DNA of 64,000 nt, from NCBI GenBank assembly GCA_016342355.1, contig JAEINP010000025.1:1-64000 (forward strand), given 5' to 3'. Made by a program: the position numbers and the translations under genes. The DNA is from Desulfatibacillum sp. GTDB taxonomy: Bacteria; Desulfobacterota; Desulfobacteria; Desulfobacterales; Desulfatibacillaceae. Below are positions 35,056 to 45,208 of the stretch, piece after piece. How positions within the stretch are numbered: the first letter of the stretch is position 1; each line of letters starts with the position of its first letter. Below the pieces are notes generated by a model that saw only the letters and a program-made list of their open reading frames with translations, made no database searches and was not told the origin of the DNA.

Positions 35056-35727
35056 ATGCTTGAGGGCAATCGCGATAAAATATTGAACCGGCTTAAAGCC
35101 GCCCCACAGATTCTGCCTCCAGCCCCCCCGGTGATAGCGCCCATGCCGGACGAGGCCTTGGGCCAGGAACAAATGGTGGAGAAATTCCAAAACCTCCTGG
35201 CCGCCCAGACAGGGGTGCTCCACAGGGTAGCGGATAAGGACGGAGTGCTGGAGAAACTGACGGAAATTTTTCAGGCCGAAGGCATTACAAAGGCCCTGGC
35301 CACTACAGACGAGACTATTGCAGACCTGAATCTTCCGGAGTGGGGCAAAGGGAATGGCTTTGAAATAACCACCCATAAAGATTACGCCAATCGGGAAGAC
35401 TATAAAAAGGCCGCCTTTGATGTGGTTCAGGCTGGCGTTACAGGGGCGGACTTCGCCTTTGCGGAATCCGGCACCCTGTGCATGGTGGCCCGGGAGGACA
35501 TGCCCCGGCTTCCTTCCCTGGCGCCGATCATCCATATCGCCGTCCTGCCCCTGGATCGCCTTGTTCCCACCTACGACCATATGGTCCGACAGGTTTTTGA
35601 TGCAGGCGCGCCGCCCTCCCAGGTGTTTTTCATCACCGGACCCAGCATGACCGCCGACATCCAGGCCACCCCGTTCAAGGGCATGCACGGCCCCCAAAAA
35701 CTCTACGTCATCCTGCGGGAAAGCTGA
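35056..35727 (+). CDS. lutC: LutC-like LUD-domain protein
   Basis: A 223-residue LUD-domain protein. The C-terminal core (TGADFAFAESGTLCMV, then LAPIIHIAVLP and FFITGPSMTADIQ) is the LutC signature. The catalytic role within LutABC is not established in detail. It is the last gene of the methyltransferase-lut run and ends before a strong bidirectional terminator. AGGGAGG precedes the ATG. Confidence 0.92.
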   Translation: MLEGNRDKILNRLKAAPQILPPAPPVIAPMPDEALGQEQMVEKFQNLLAAQTGVLHRVADKDGVLEKLTEIFQAEGITKALATTDETIADLNLPEWGKGNGFEITTHKDYANREDYKKAAFDVVQAGVTGADFAFAESGTLCMVAREDMPRLPSLAPIIHIAVLPLDRLVPTYDHMVRQVFDAGAPPSQVFFITGPSMTADIQATPFKGMHGPQKLYVILRES

Positions 35728-35759
35728 AAACCTGCGACACCTACCCTCCTGCACAACGC

Positions 35760-35789
35760 AAAAAAGGCCTCTTTTTACAGAGGCCTTTT
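35760..35789. terminator. Bidirectional intrinsic terminator between lutC and purF
   Basis: A 10-bp stem: AAAAGGCCTC (35762-35771) with GAGGCCTTTT (35780-35789), 8-base loop. Six A residues precede it (a U-run for the minus strand) and four T residues follow the GC part, so it can serve both lutC and the purF operon. Confidence 0.9.
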
Positions 35790-35823
35790 CGCTTTGCTTT
35801 TCAACATATTACGGGCAATATTT

Positions 35824-37239
35824 CTACATGAGTTCCAAACAATCCTTGGAAACGCTGCCGTCAAAATGGACCGGATAGCATCCGTCAAAGCAGGCCTTGC
35901 AGAACACCGACTCGGGGTTTTCAACGTTGGTGGATTCCAAAAGCCCGGGAAGAGACAGGTAATGGAGAGAGTCCAGACCCAGAAAATCCCGCAACTCCTC
36001 TACCGTCTTACCCGAAGCCACAAGCTCGCCGCTGGACGAAAAATCAATGCCGTAATGGCAGGGAAACCGGTGGGGCGGGCAGCTCACCCGCATATGCACT
36101 TCCTTGACTCCCAGTTCACGCAGGGCCTTTACGCGCGTCTTGGCCGTGGTTCCCCGGATAATGGAGTCCTCCACAATCACAATCTTCTTGCCTTCCAAAA
36201 CGCTCTTGATGGGATTCAACTTCACCCGCACCCCGAAATCCCTCATGCTTTGGGTAGGCTGGATAAATGTCCTGCCCACGTAATGGTTGCGGATCATCGC
36301 CATTTCAAAGGGAAGTTTGGACTGCTCGGCGTATCCGATGGCCGCGTAATTGCCCGAATCAGGAAAAGGCATGACCAAATCCGCGTCCACATGGGACTCC
36401 CTGGCCAGGATCTTCCCCATACGTTTGCGCATGGTATAAACATTATGACCGTAGATGTTGCTGTCGGGCCTGGCGAAATAAATAAATTCAAAAATACAGA
36501 AGGATTTTTGCTCGGGCACGGGCGTCCGGATGCTGCGAATACCGTCCTTGTTGATGATGACGATCTCGCCCGGCTCCAGTTGCCGGACAAACTCGGCCTC
36601 CACCAAATCCAGTGCGCAGGTCTCCGAAGCCAGAACATAATTCCCGTTATCCAGTTTCCCAATGCATAAAGGGCGGAAACCATGGGGATCCTTGATGCCG
36701 ATCATCTCGCCCTTGCTGGTGAGCAGCACAAAAGAGTATGCCCCTTGGAGCTTTTCCACGGTTTTTAGGAGGGAGCCTTCAAAACCCAAATCAAGATTTT
36801 TCACCAAAAGATGGAGGAAGATTTCCGTGTCCATGGTGGTCTGAAATATGGACCCGGTGTCCTCCAGTTCTTTGCGCAAAATGTGCGCGTTCACCAGATT
36901 CCCGTTGTGGGCCAGGGCGTAAGTCCGCTTGCTGTGCCGGACCACGAAAGGCTGGGTGTTAATCAGGGAAGATCCGCCCGTGGTGGAATACCGGACCTGG
37001 CCAATGGCCGTGTCGCCCGGCAGCTTGGCGATGATATCATCGTCAAAGATATCCGGCACCAGCCCCATGGCCTTGTGGGCGTGGATGACTCCATCCTGGT
37101 AAGAGGCGATCCCGGCGCTTTCCTGACCCCGGTGCTGAAGGGCGTACAAGCCAAAATAGGTCAATTTCGCCGCTTCCGGATGGCCGAATATACCGAAAAC
37201 GCCACATTCATCCCGGGGTTTTCCAGACTCTAACATCAT
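35824..37239 (-). CDS. purF: Amidophosphoribosyltransferase
   Basis: PurF makes phosphoribosylamine from PRPP and glutamine, the first step of purine synthesis. Translation from ATG 37239 gives 471 residues and an 11-residue propeptide (MMLESGKPRDE) before the catalytic Cys of CGVFGIFGH. An upstream frame is open to 37359, so 37236 or 37257 are alternatives. The glutaminase motif LQHRGQESAG and the PRPP site VIVEDSIIRGTT are clear. Cysteines in SETCALD, FPCHYG and CKAC match the four [4Fe-4S] ligands of the Bacillus-type enzyme. It lies downstream of carA-carB on the same strand, joining purine and pyrimidine synthesis. Confidence 0.95.
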   Translation of the reverse strand: MMLESGKPRDECGVFGIFGHPEAAKLTYFGLYALQHRGQESAGIASYQDGVIHAHKAMGLVPDIFDDDIIAKLPGDTAIGQVRYSTTGGSSLINTQPFVVRHSKRTYALAHNGNLVNAHILRKELEDTGSIFQTTMDTEIFLHLLVKNLDLGFEGSLLKTVEKLQGAYSFVLLTSKGEMIGIKDPHGFRPLCIGKLDNGNYVLASETCALDLVEAEFVRQLEPGEIVIINKDGIRSIRTPVPEQKSFCIFEFIYFARPDSNIYGHNVYTMRKRMGKILARESHVDADLVMPFPDSGNYAAIGYAEQSKLPFEMAMIRNHYVGRTFIQPTQSMRDFGVRVKLNPIKSVLEGKKIVIVEDSIIRGTTAKTRVKALRELGVKEVHMRVSCPPHRFPCHYGIDFSSSGELVASGKTVEELRDFLGLDSLHYLSLPGLLESTNVENPESVFCKACFDGCYPVHFDGSVSKDCLELM

Positions 37240-37365
37240 CACTGCTCGCTTTCCCATTCCTGATTTATCAGGCTGGGGGTCAGCCAATCTCAGATGCGAT
37301 TGGCTTGTAATGAAGGGAAGCGTGGCGGGTTGCCCCCGGCCAAGCTGTTCCCTCAACAAAAAATG

Positions 37366-40300
37366 TTACTTTCTGGCGTGGTATTCCTGGAGGCAACAGA
37401 CGCCCAGGCTCTCCCTTTTCAAGGCAGTAATACCATCGCACATGGCAAGGGCGCCGGCCACCGTGGTGGTGTAGGGCACCCCGAATCTCAATGCTGCTCG
37501 CCGGATTTTGTACCCGTCCTGGGTGGAACGTTCTCCGGCGCCGGTATTGAGAATCAACTGGATTTCCTGATTCTTGATGGCATCCACAACATGGGGCCGA
37601 ATCCCCTCGGAAACCTTGGAGATTATTTTGTTATCCACACCATGGGAGGAAAGAAACTCAGAAGTTCCCCGGGTGGCCAAAATATTGAACCCCAAACCCC
37701 GCAACTGGCGCATGGCTTCCAGAACCTTGTCCTTGTCCGAATCCATGACGCTGCAAAAGATCGTTCCTTCCACAGGGAGATTCTGGCGGCCGGCCAACTG
37801 GGCCTTGGCGAAAGCCGCCCCAAAACTATAGTCCACGCCCATGACCTCGCCGGTGGACTTCATTTCAGGCCCCAACAGGGTGTCCACGCCGGGAAAACGG
37901 TCAAAGGGGAAAACCGCTTCCTTCACCGACACATATTTCGGAATCACTTCCCCTGTAATGCCCAATTCCGCCAGCTTTTTGCCCAACATGACCTTGGTGG
38001 CCACCTTGGCCCAGGGAATGCCCGTGGCCTTGCTTACAAAAGGAATAGTCCGGGAGGCTCTGGGATTGACCTCAATGACAAACAACTTTTCGTCCTTGAT
38101 GGCGTACTGGATGTTCATGAGCCCCACCACATTCAACTCCTTGGCAAGAGCTTTGGTGGCGGTGCGGATTTCAGCCTGAATGGCTTCGGAAAGGCTTTTG
38201 GGAGGCAACACACAGGCGGAATCGCCGGAATGTATTCCCGCTTCCTCAATGTGCTCCATGATTCCCGCCACTATAGTGGTCTCGCCGTCGCAAACCGCGT
38301 CCACATCCACTTCCACGGCGTTTTCCAAAAACTTGTCGATCAGGACCGGATGCCCCTCGCTCACCACAATGGCTTCCCGGGCGAATTTCTCCAGGGAAGA
38401 CTGTTCATACACGATCTTCATGGCGCGACCGCCAAGCACAAAGGAGGGCCGCACAATAACCGGGTATCCGATTTCCTCGGCAATGGCCAGGGTTCCGGCT
38501 ACGTCCGTGGCTGTGCCGTTCTCCGGCTGCACCAAGCTCAACTTTTTCAGCATGACCTTGAACAACTCCCGGTCCTCAGCCCTGTCTATGCTTTCGGGTT
38601 GGGTTCCAATAATAGGCACCCCGGCCCGGGAAATCGCCGTGGCGATATTCAGGGGCGTCTGCCCCCCGAACTGAACAATCACTCCATCGGGCTTTTCCGA
38701 CTCTGCTATGTGAAGCACATCCTCGGCTGTCAGGGGCTCGAAATAGAGCTTGTCCGAGGTGTCGTAATCCGTACTCACGGTTTCAGGATTGGAGTTGACC
38801 ATGATGCTCTCCACCCCTTCCTCGCGCAAAGCAAAAGAAGCATGGACGCAACAATAATCAAACTCTATGCCCTGGCCGATCCGGTTGGGTCCGCCGCCCA
38901 GAATCATGATCTTTTTCCGGTCCGAAACCCGGGATTCGTCCTCTTCCTCATAGGTGGAGTAATAATAGGGCGTGGCCGCCTCGAACTCGGCGGCGCAGGT
39001 ATCCACCAGCTTGTAAACCGGCCGGATGCCCTGCCCATACCGTTTGGCCCGGACTGCGTCTTCCTCCGTGCCTGTAAGCAAGGCAATCTGACGGTCGGAA
39101 AAACCAAAGCGCTTGGCCTGCCGCATCAAATCCGCGTCCATGCCTTGGCCGGCTTCGGCGATCATTTTTTCCATGTCCAGGATGGTGGACAGATGGTACA
39201 AAAACCACCGGTCGATCTTGGTGAGTTCGTATACCTCGTCAATGGACATGCCCGATTCCAGGGCGTACCGGAGGTAAAATATTCTCTGGGAATTGGGAAC
39301 CAGCAAGCGATGGCGCAATTCCTCCTTGGGAGGAAAATTGCCTTTGCCGTAAGGGTCCTTGCCGTCCGCGCCAAACCCGCCCCGTCCGATTTCCAGGCTC
39401 CGCAGGCCCTTTTGCAACGCCTCGGTAAAGGTCCGGCCTATGGCCATGGTTTCGCCCACGGACTTCATGGAGGTGGTGAGCAGATCTTCCGTCTCAGGGA
39501 ATTTTTCAAAAGTCCACCGGGGAATCTTGACTACGCAATAGTCCAGGGTGGGTTCAAAGGAGGCCTTGGTCTCCTTGGTGATGTCGTTGGAAAGTTCGTC
39601 CAGGGTGTAGCCAACAGCCAGCTTGGCCGCAATCTTGGCGATGGGAAAGCCCGTAGCCTTGGACGCCAGGGCGCTGGACCGGGATACCCGGGGGTTCATT
39701 TCAATGACGATCATGTCACCATTTTCCGGATTGATGGCGAACTGAACGTTGGAGCCGCCCGTATCCACACCGATCTCCCGCATGACCGCTACGGTGGCGT
39801 CCCGCATGATCTGATACTGCTTGTCCGTCAGGGTCTGGGCCGGGGCCACGGTAATGGAATCCCCTGTGTGTACGCCCATGGGGTCCATATTTTCGATGCT
39901 GCAGATAATGACCACGTTGTCGGCCTTATCCCGCATGACCTCCAGCTCATATTCCTTCCAGCCCAACGCAGACTGTTCCAGCATAACCTGATTGATGAGG
40001 CTGGCGTCCAGGCCGCTCTTTACGAACAACTCCAGGTCTTCCACATTGTAGGCAATGCCGCCGCCTGTTCCCCCCAGCGTGTAACTGGGACGGATGATGA
40101 TGGGAAAACCCAGGCCTTTGGAAACTTTTCGGGCCTGTTCCAGGCTTTGCACGATCTCGCTCTTGGGAACCTTAAGGCCGATATTCTCCATGGCCGCACG
40201 AAACAATTCCCGGTCCTCGGCCTTTTCAATCACCGGAACCCGGGCGCCGATCATCTCGACGCCGTATTTTTCCAGCACCCCCATCTTGGCCAAATTAATG

Positions 40301-40596
40301 GCCGTGTTGAGGCCTGTCTGGCCCCCCAGGGTTGGCAACAGGGCGTCGGGGCGCTCCTTGGCGATGATTTTTTCCACGGCCTCGGCGGTCACGGGCTCCA
40401 CATACGTGCGGTCCGCGGTTTCCGGATCGGTCATGATGGTGGCCGGGTTGGAGTTGACCAGAACGATCTCGTAGCCTTCTTCCTTGAGGGCCTTGCACGC
40501 CTGGGTTCCCGAATAATCGAATTCACAGGCCTGACCGATGATAATGGGGCCCGCCCCGATGATAAGAATCTTATGTATGTCCGTTCTCTTGGGCAT
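37366..40596 (-). CDS. carB: Carbamoyl-phosphate synthase large subunit
   Basis: A 1076-residue synthase with two homologous ATP-grasp halves (about 1-550 and 551-935) and the C-terminal allosteric domain (about 936-1076). Each half starts with an ATP-site strand ([36 protein letters not shown]) and has the Asn-rich metal site ([34 protein letters not shown]). It makes carbamoyl phosphate for pyrimidines and arginine using ammonia channelled from CarA. The ATG shares one base with the carA stop, giving strict translational coupling. Confidence 0.97.
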   Translation of the reverse strand: MPKRTDIHKILIIGAGPIIIGQACEFDYSGTQACKALKEEGYEIVLVNSNPATIMTDPETADRTYVEPVTAEAVEKIIAKERPDALLPTLGGQTGLNTAINLAKMGVLEKYGVEMIGARVPVIEKAEDRELFRAAMENIGLKVPKSEIVQSLEQARKVSKGLGFPIIIRPSYTLGGTGGGIAYNVEDLELFVKSGLDASLINQVMLEQSALGWKEYELEVMRDKADNVVIICSIENMDPMGVHTGDSITVAPAQTLTDKQYQIMRDATVAVMREIGVDTGGSNVQFAINPENGDMIVIEMNPRVSRSSALASKATGFPIAKIAAKLAVGYTLDELSNDITKETKASFEPTLDYCVVKIPRWTFEKFPETEDLLTTSMKSVGETMAIGRTFTEALQKGLRSLEIGRGGFGADGKDPYGKGNFPPKEELRHRLLVPNSQRIFYLRYALESGMSIDEVYELTKIDRWFLYHLSTILDMEKMIAEAGQGMDADLMRQAKRFGFSDRQIALLTGTEEDAVRAKRYGQGIRPVYKLVDTCAAEFEAATPYYYSTYEEEDESRVSDRKKIMILGGGPNRIGQGIEFDYCCVHASFALREEGVESIMVNSNPETVSTDYDTSDKLYFEPLTAEDVLHIAESEKPDGVIVQFGGQTPLNIATAISRAGVPIIGTQPESIDRAEDRELFKVMLKKLSLVQPENGTATDVAGTLAIAEEIGYPVIVRPSFVLGGRAMKIVYEQSSLEKFAREAIVVSEGHPVLIDKFLENAVEVDVDAVCDGETTIVAGIMEHIEEAGIHSGDSACVLPPKSLSEAIQAEIRTATKALAKELNVVGLMNIQYAIKDEKLFVIEVNPRASRTIPFVSKATGIPWAKVATKVMLGKKLAELGITGEVIPKYVSVKEAVFPFDRFPGVDTLLGPEMKSTGEVMGVDYSFGAAFAKAQLAGRQNLPVEGTIFCSVMDSDKDKVLEAMRQLRGLGFNILATRGTSEFLSSHGVDNKIISKVSEGIRPHVVDAIKNQEIQLILNTGAGERSTQDGYKIRRAALRFGVPYTTTVAGALAMCDGITALKRESLGVCCLQEYHARK

Positions 40597-41726
40597 TATT
40601 TCATTAACCCCACAAATTCCTTGAATAAGTAATGGGCGTCATGGGGACCGGGCGAGGCCTCCGGATGGTACTGCACCGAAAACACCGGCAGCTTGTTGTG
40701 TTTGATGCCTTCCACGGTATTATCGTTGAGGTTGATGTGAGTCACCGTGGCTTCCCCCTTGGGCAGGGAGTCAAAATCCACGGAAAAACCGTGGTTCTGG
40801 CTGGTGATCTCAACCGCCCCCGTGGGCAGGTGCTTCACCGGCTGGTTAATGCCCCGGTGCCCGAATTTCATCTTGTAGGTCATGCCGCCCAGAGCCAAGC
40901 CCAGGAGCTGGTTGCCCAGGCATATGCCGAACAAGGGTTTGTAATCCAGTAACTGCTCTATATTTTTCACCGCGTACTTTACCGGCTCCGGATCGCCCGG
41001 GCCGTTGCTCAAAAACACCCCGTCCGGGTTCATGGCCTTGACCATGTCTGCACTGGTGGAGGCCGGAACCACAAAAACCTCGCACCCCACCCCTTCCAGG
41101 CACCGCAGGATGTTGTATTTGATCCCGTAATCAAAGGCTACCACACAATGCTTTTCGCCCCGATGGAGCCAGTTGGCCGGATTTTGCCAGTCGTCGCCCT
41201 CTACAGGCACAACCTTGCCGTCCACCCATCTGTATGGTTTGTCCGCAGTCACCCCTGTCACCAAATCCAGCCCCGCCATAGAAGGGATAGCCCGGGCCTT
41301 GGCAACCAGGGATTCAGGGTCCAGGTCCCGGGTGGATATCATGGCGCGCATGGCGCCCTTGCTGCGTATGTGCCGGGTGAGAGCCCGGGTGTCAAAATCG
41401 TCCACACCCAATACGCCCTGGCTTTCCAGATATTCGGCCAGGCTTCGGCGTGACGTGAAATTGCTGGGGAAAGGCTGGTATTGCCTCAGGAGAAACGCCG
41501 CCACCTGGATGCGGTCAGATTCCACATCCTCGTCATTGACTCCGTAGTTGCCTATCAGGGGATAGGTCATGGTGACCATTTGGCCCCGGTAGGAGGGGTC
41601 GGTAAGCACCTCCTGGTAACCGCTCATGCCGGTATTGAACACAATCTCTCCCTGAGCTTCTCCGGGCCCGGTGAAAGAGCGGCATGTGAACGTCCGGCCA
41701 TCTTCTAAAGCCAGCAAGGCTTTCAT
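40596..41726 (-). CDS. carA: Carbamoyl-phosphate synthase small subunit (glutamine amidotransferase)
   Basis: A 376-residue CarA: an N-terminal domain ([39 protein letters not shown]) and a class I amidotransferase domain with the nucleophile Cys in [10 protein letters not shown] and the His/Glu of [11 protein letters not shown]. It hydrolyses glutamine and feeds ammonia to CarB. ATG 41726 follows GAGGA on the minus strand and gives the usual N terminus; a longer frame to 41756 has no such site. It heads the carA-carB-purF group. Confidence 0.97.
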   Translation of the reverse strand: MKALLALEDGRTFTCRSFTGPGEAQGEIVFNTGMSGYQEVLTDPSYRGQMVTMTYPLIGNYGVNDEDVESDRIQVAAFLLRQYQPFPSNFTSRRSLAEYLESQGVLGVDDFDTRALTRHIRSKGAMRAMISTRDLDPESLVAKARAIPSMAGLDLVTGVTADKPYRWVDGKVVPVEGDDWQNPANWLHRGEKHCVVAFDYGIKYNILRCLEGVGCEVFVVPASTSADMVKAMNPDGVFLSNGPGDPEPVKYAVKNIEQLLDYKPLFGICLGNQLLGLALGGMTYKMKFGHRGINQPVKHLPTGAVEITSQNHGFSVDFDSLPKGEATVTHINLNDNTVEGIKHNKLPVFSVQYHPEASPGPHDAHYLFKEFVGLMK

Positions 41727-42309
41727 GTATGATCCTCGTTGGTCAATTAATTGCAAATAAATACAAATCGCAATCCATTAGTATTACTTAATATTTTGCT
41801 TCAACGCGAAACCTGCGCCGGTTTCGCATATCATACCCACGGTTTTTATCAACCCTATTTTCCCTGCTCTTGCAGGGAATGGAACCCCGGGCGCAAACCT
41901 TCGCCGTATTGGCAAACAAGACGTTCGCCAAAAATATACATCCGGTAACCATACCATAAGAAATGGTTCCGGGTCTCCCGGTTTTTAATATGGACATCAA
42001 ACAGGCATCCGTCCAGAGAGCAGAGCCTCTCCTATTGACGCAACTTGAGATTTTCATAGTAATAGCGTATCCTTTAAATGGAAGGATTCGCAGAAGTCCT
42101 AAAATGCCGTTTCCACTATCCATGCATGAGAAAGTTCCGCCCTGCCGCGTTTGCCGTGATAAGGGCGGGAAAGAGGAAAACACATGCGATAGTGTATTTT
42201 GCGTCCAATGTTGCAAGGATAAAAGCAAGGATCATCCTTAAAAACCACAGTCGCTTGTACGGGATGAAATACGCCCTGTTTGTCTGGGGCGGGAAATGGG
42301 GTCTTACTC
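41727..42309. other. Divergent intergenic region between carA and the L,D-transpeptidase gene
   Basis: About 580 bases. It contains the carA promoter region and one copy of a hairpin element repeated near 45028. Open frames on both strands (for example a cysteine-rich plus-strand frame at 41963-42241) have no ribosome-binding site and no family resemblance, so I leave them out. A TTGACG at 42035-42040 is followed after 16 bases by TAGTAA, a weak promoter candidate for the downstream gene. Confidence 0.4.
41983..42020 (+). repeat. Hairpin-forming dispersed element, copy 1
   Basis: About 38 bases beginning TTTTAATATGGACATCAAAC and ending near the GTCCAGAGAG segment are about 80 percent identical to 45028-45066. 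TGGAC (41991-41995) pairs with GTCCA (42011-42015), so both copies can form the same small stem. It lies about 290 bases before the L,D-transpeptidase gene. Confidence 0.55.
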
Positions 42310-44001
42310 ATGAAATTGCATAATATAAAGCCGTTTGTCTTTGGGATAGTAATCTTTTCAGCCGCTTGGATGATTTTTCTTTTTTGCAACGCCCCGTGCA
42401 TGGCGGCTGACATATCCGGGGATGTCCGCGAACGGATTCGCCAAAGGCTGGAATATACGGGTGGAGATTCCGTCACGGCAGCCGCAGAAAAAATATATTC
42501 TTCCGTTGTGCTTCCTCGTTTTTATGAGCAACGGGGTTACCGGCCCGCCTGGCTGGATTCAGGAGCGCCTTCTACTCAAAGTGAAACCGTTCTAAGGTTA
42601 CTGCAAAGGGCCGGGGAGCATGGTCTCAATCCCGTCGAATACCATGTGGAAAAGATCGGGACCCTCCTTGAAGAGGTGAAAAAAAACCAGGAACAGCGAA
42701 AGGCTTTGAACCCCGGCAGGCTGGCCGACCTGGACTTCCTGCTGACGGACGCTTTTCTCATATATGGCGCCCATCTTCTCGGGGGCAAGGTCAACCCGGA
42801 AACTATTGAGCCCACCTGGACAGCCGAAAAGCGGGAGGCGGACTTGGCGGCTGTGCTTGAGGACGCCCTGAAAACCGGTCAAATGGAGAAGGCCCTGGAA
42901 TCGTTGGCCCCTCAAGATATTGGCTACAAGGCGATGCAGGCCGCTCTGAAAAAGCATCTGGCCCTTTTGGAAACATCCCGGCTGCCCAGAGTGGACGCAG
43001 GTTCCGCCCTGAAGCCAGGAGACCGTGACCCTGCCGTGGCCGCGCTACGCAGCAGGCTGGAAGCGGGAGGCTTTCTGAATCCGGAACCCACCCGGGAAAA
43101 GGATGTTTTTGATTCCACCCTGGAAGCGGCCCTGAAGCAATTCCAGATCAGCCGGGGTTTGGAATCGGACGGAGTCTGCGGTTCTTCCACGCGAAGAGCC
43201 ATCAATCAGGGTGAGGAAGAAAGCGTCTCAGCCATTCGAGTGAACCTGGAGCGTTGGCGTTGGTTGCCCCTGGACCTGGGCATCACTCATATTATGGTCA
43301 ATATTGCGGACTTTCATCTCGCGGTGGTGGAGAACGGCGCCGACGTATTGAGCATGAAGGTCATTGTGGGAAAGCCCTATCGTAAGACTCCGATTTTCAG
43401 CGCCCGGATGACCTATCTGGTGTTGTCTCCATATTGGGAGGTTCCTCCCAGCATCGCTGCCAAGGATAAGCTGCCCCTTATTAGGAAAGACCCAAACTAT
43501 CTATCCGCCAATAACTTTATCCTTTACCAGGGCTGGGGCGCGGATGCCCGGATAATCGACCCTGCCACCGTGAATTGGAGCGCCCTTGGTCCAAACAGTT
43601 TCCCTTACAGGTTGCGGCAGACCCCGGGGCCTGGAAACGCCCTGGGACGAATCAAATTCATGTTTCCGAACAAGCATAATGTCTATATCCATGATACGCC
43701 TTCGCGGGATCTTTTTGATAAGACCCAAAGAAATTTCAGTTCCGGTTGCATCCGCATCCAAAAACCCCTGGAACTGGCGGAATACCTGCTACGGGAAACC
43801 CAAGGCTGGACCATGCAAGCTATTGAAGAAGCGGTGAATAAACACGTTGAAAGAACCGTTTCTCTTCCCCATCCTGTACCGGTTCACATCATGTATTTCA
43901 CGGTTTTTTCAGACAAGAATGGGTCTATGCAATTCCGCAACGACATCTACGAAAGGGATGCCGGTATCCTGGAAGCCCTGAACCGCCTTGCATTGAATTG
44001 A
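42310..44001 (+). CDS. L,D-transpeptidase, YcbB/LdtD type
   Basis: A 563-residue exported enzyme that makes 3-3 cross-links in peptidoglycan. It has an N-terminal signal or anchor (about 10-33), a scaffold region, a peptidoglycan-binding domain (about 225-300; KPGDRDPAVAALRSRLE, GLESDGVCGSSTRRAI) and a YkuD catalytic domain (about 330-480). The active-site motif reads YIHDTPS followed by NFSSGCIRI, with Cys as nucleophile and the upstream His. ATG 42310 gives the natural signal sequence. The downstream neighbour is the M15 peptidase, an arrangement also seen for ycbB-ycbK in enterobacteria. Confidence 0.92.
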   Translation: MKLHNIKPFVFGIVIFSAAWMIFLFCNAPCMAADISGDVRERIRQRLEYTGGDSVTAAAEKIYSSVVLPRFYEQRGYRPAWLDSGAPSTQSETVLRLLQRAGEHGLNPVEYHVEKIGTLLEEVKKNQEQRKALNPGRLADLDFLLTDAFLIYGAHLLGGKVNPETIEPTWTAEKREADLAAVLEDALKTGQMEKALESLAPQDIGYKAMQAALKKHLALLETSRLPRVDAGSALKPGDRDPAVAALRSRLEAGGFLNPEPTREKDVFDSTLEAALKQFQISRGLESDGVCGSSTRRAINQGEEESVSAIRVNLERWRWLPLDLGITHIMVNIADFHLAVVENGADVLSMKVIVGKPYRKTPIFSARMTYLVLSPYWEVPPSIAAKDKLPLIRKDPNYLSANNFILYQGWGADARIIDPATVNWSALGPNSFPYRLRQTPGPGNALGRIKFMFPNKHNVYIHDTPSRDLFDKTQRNFSSGCIRIQKPLELAEYLLRETQGWTMQAIEEAVNKHVERTVSLPHPVPVHIMYFTVFSDKNGSMQFRNDIYERDAGILEALNRLALN

Positions 44002-44030
44002 ACACATTTTTCCGAAACATTGGAACGTAC

Positions 44031-44987
44031 ATGAAAAAAATAGCCCTTGCGGTCATGCTGTGCTTATCCATCCTGTTGTCTATCAGTAGCGCATGCCTTG
44101 CTGAATTCGATACGCACAAGGCCGGTTTCGCCGTCCAGTTTCGTGACGAAATTTGTCCATACACTGTAATGGGCGTTTTCGTTCTACCGGGCCAGATCCA
44201 GGAGGTTCGGGAAACAGAGGGACAGCCCATTATCTGTGAAAGCCTCTCCGGCAAGGGGCGCTTCAAGCAGGTGGAGGGGCATTTCTGGACATTTCAAAGC
44301 CCTAAAACCACCGGGCTTTATCCACTTCAAATCACCAGAGCGAAAACCGGGCAGCAAATGACATTGAACCTTTTTGTCATGACGCCTTTCTCATCCGTGA
44401 AGAATGGATATCTGAACGGCTACCGAATCGGCAAATATCCCGCTTTGGACAAGAAAAAACTGCCTATTTACAATCGGCCGGCAGGTTTCGTGGAAGTCAC
44501 CGCCGAAAACCGCACAACCCGGGTTTCTCCCCACTTCAGGCTTGAGCAGTTTCTCTGCAAGCAGGAAGGCGGCTACCCCAAATATCTTGTTCTTCGAGGA
44601 CGCCTTCTTCTGAAATTGGAAATCGTTCTTGAAGAGGTAAACAGCCAGGGTGTGGCCGCGAACGGTTTTCATATCATGAGCGGTTATAGGACTCCTTATT
44701 ACAACGCGGCCATCGGCAATGTGAAATACAGCCGACATGTGTGGGGAGGGGCGGCGGACATTTTCATCGACGAGAATCCCGCAGATGGCATGATGGACGA
44801 CCTCAATGGAGATGGGGTTGTCAATTACAAGGATGCCCGGGTAATTTACGACATTGTCGACGCCTTGTACGGAAAACATTGGTATAATCGATTTGTAGGA
44901 GGATTGGGGAACTACAAAAAATCCTCTCAGCACGGACCATTCGTGCATGTGGACGTGCGGGGTTTCCGAGCCAGATGGGGAGACTGA
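44031..44987 (+). CDS. M15-family murein peptidase (DUF882/YcbK-like)
   Basis: A 318-residue exported protein with a signal peptide (MKKIALAVMLCLSILLSISSAC). The C-terminal domain (about 170-318) is the DUF882/M15 zinc-peptidase fold: GFHIMSGYRTPYYN, SRHVWGGAADIFID with the metal-binding His and Asp, and HGPFVHVDVRG with the terminal His ligands. The N-terminal half is an unassigned beta-rich domain. It probably trims peptidoglycan peptides, in keeping with the L,D-transpeptidase 29 nt upstream. ATG 44031 is chosen over an upstream TTG. Confidence 0.88.
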   Translation: MKKIALAVMLCLSILLSISSACLAEFDTHKAGFAVQFRDEICPYTVMGVFVLPGQIQEVRETEGQPIICESLSGKGRFKQVEGHFWTFQSPKTTGLYPLQITRAKTGQQMTLNLFVMTPFSSVKNGYLNGYRIGKYPALDKKKLPIYNRPAGFVEVTAENRTTRVSPHFRLEQFLCKQEGGYPKYLVLRGRLLLKLEIVLEEVNSQGVAANGFHIMSGYRTPYYNAAIGNVKYSRHVWGGAADIFIDENPADGMMDDLNGDGVVNYKDARVIYDIVDALYGKHWYNRFVGGLGNYKKSSQHGPFVHVDVRGFRARWGD

Positions 44988-45027
44988 CGCCTGCGTGGAA
45001 ACCATCTGCCTAAGACGCCGTCAGACC

Positions 45028-45066
45028 TTTTAATATGGGCATCAAACAGCCTTCGTCCAGGGGGCC
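45028..45066 (+). repeat. Hairpin-forming dispersed element, copy 2
   Basis: Second copy of the element at 41983-42020. TGGGC (45036-45040) still pairs with GTCCA (45055-45059) because the changed base forms a G-U pair, so the stem is kept although the sequence differs. It sits 41 bases after the M15 peptidase stop and about 140 bases before the next gene. Confidence 0.55.
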
Positions 45067-45208
45067 GGGGAACCTGCCCTCAGAACTTGCACCTGGCAAG
45101 AATTGCTCCAGCCCATGCTTGTTATCTTTTGGACTTTATGCCATAATGAATATAAGCGTTGTTTCTTATAAAAAATTGCCTGCCTGACATTCTTTGGCCT
45201 TGATACCC

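Noticed and set aside
37294-40632. Very long plus-strand open frame opposite carB
   Set aside because: It is a shadow of the GC-rich carB codons; the minus-strand product is an intact carbamoyl-phosphate synthase.
41963-42241. Cysteine-rich small ORF on the plus strand
   Set aside because: It has no ribosome-binding site and unrelated codon pattern, and overlapping frames are open on both strands; the Cys spacing matches no family I know.
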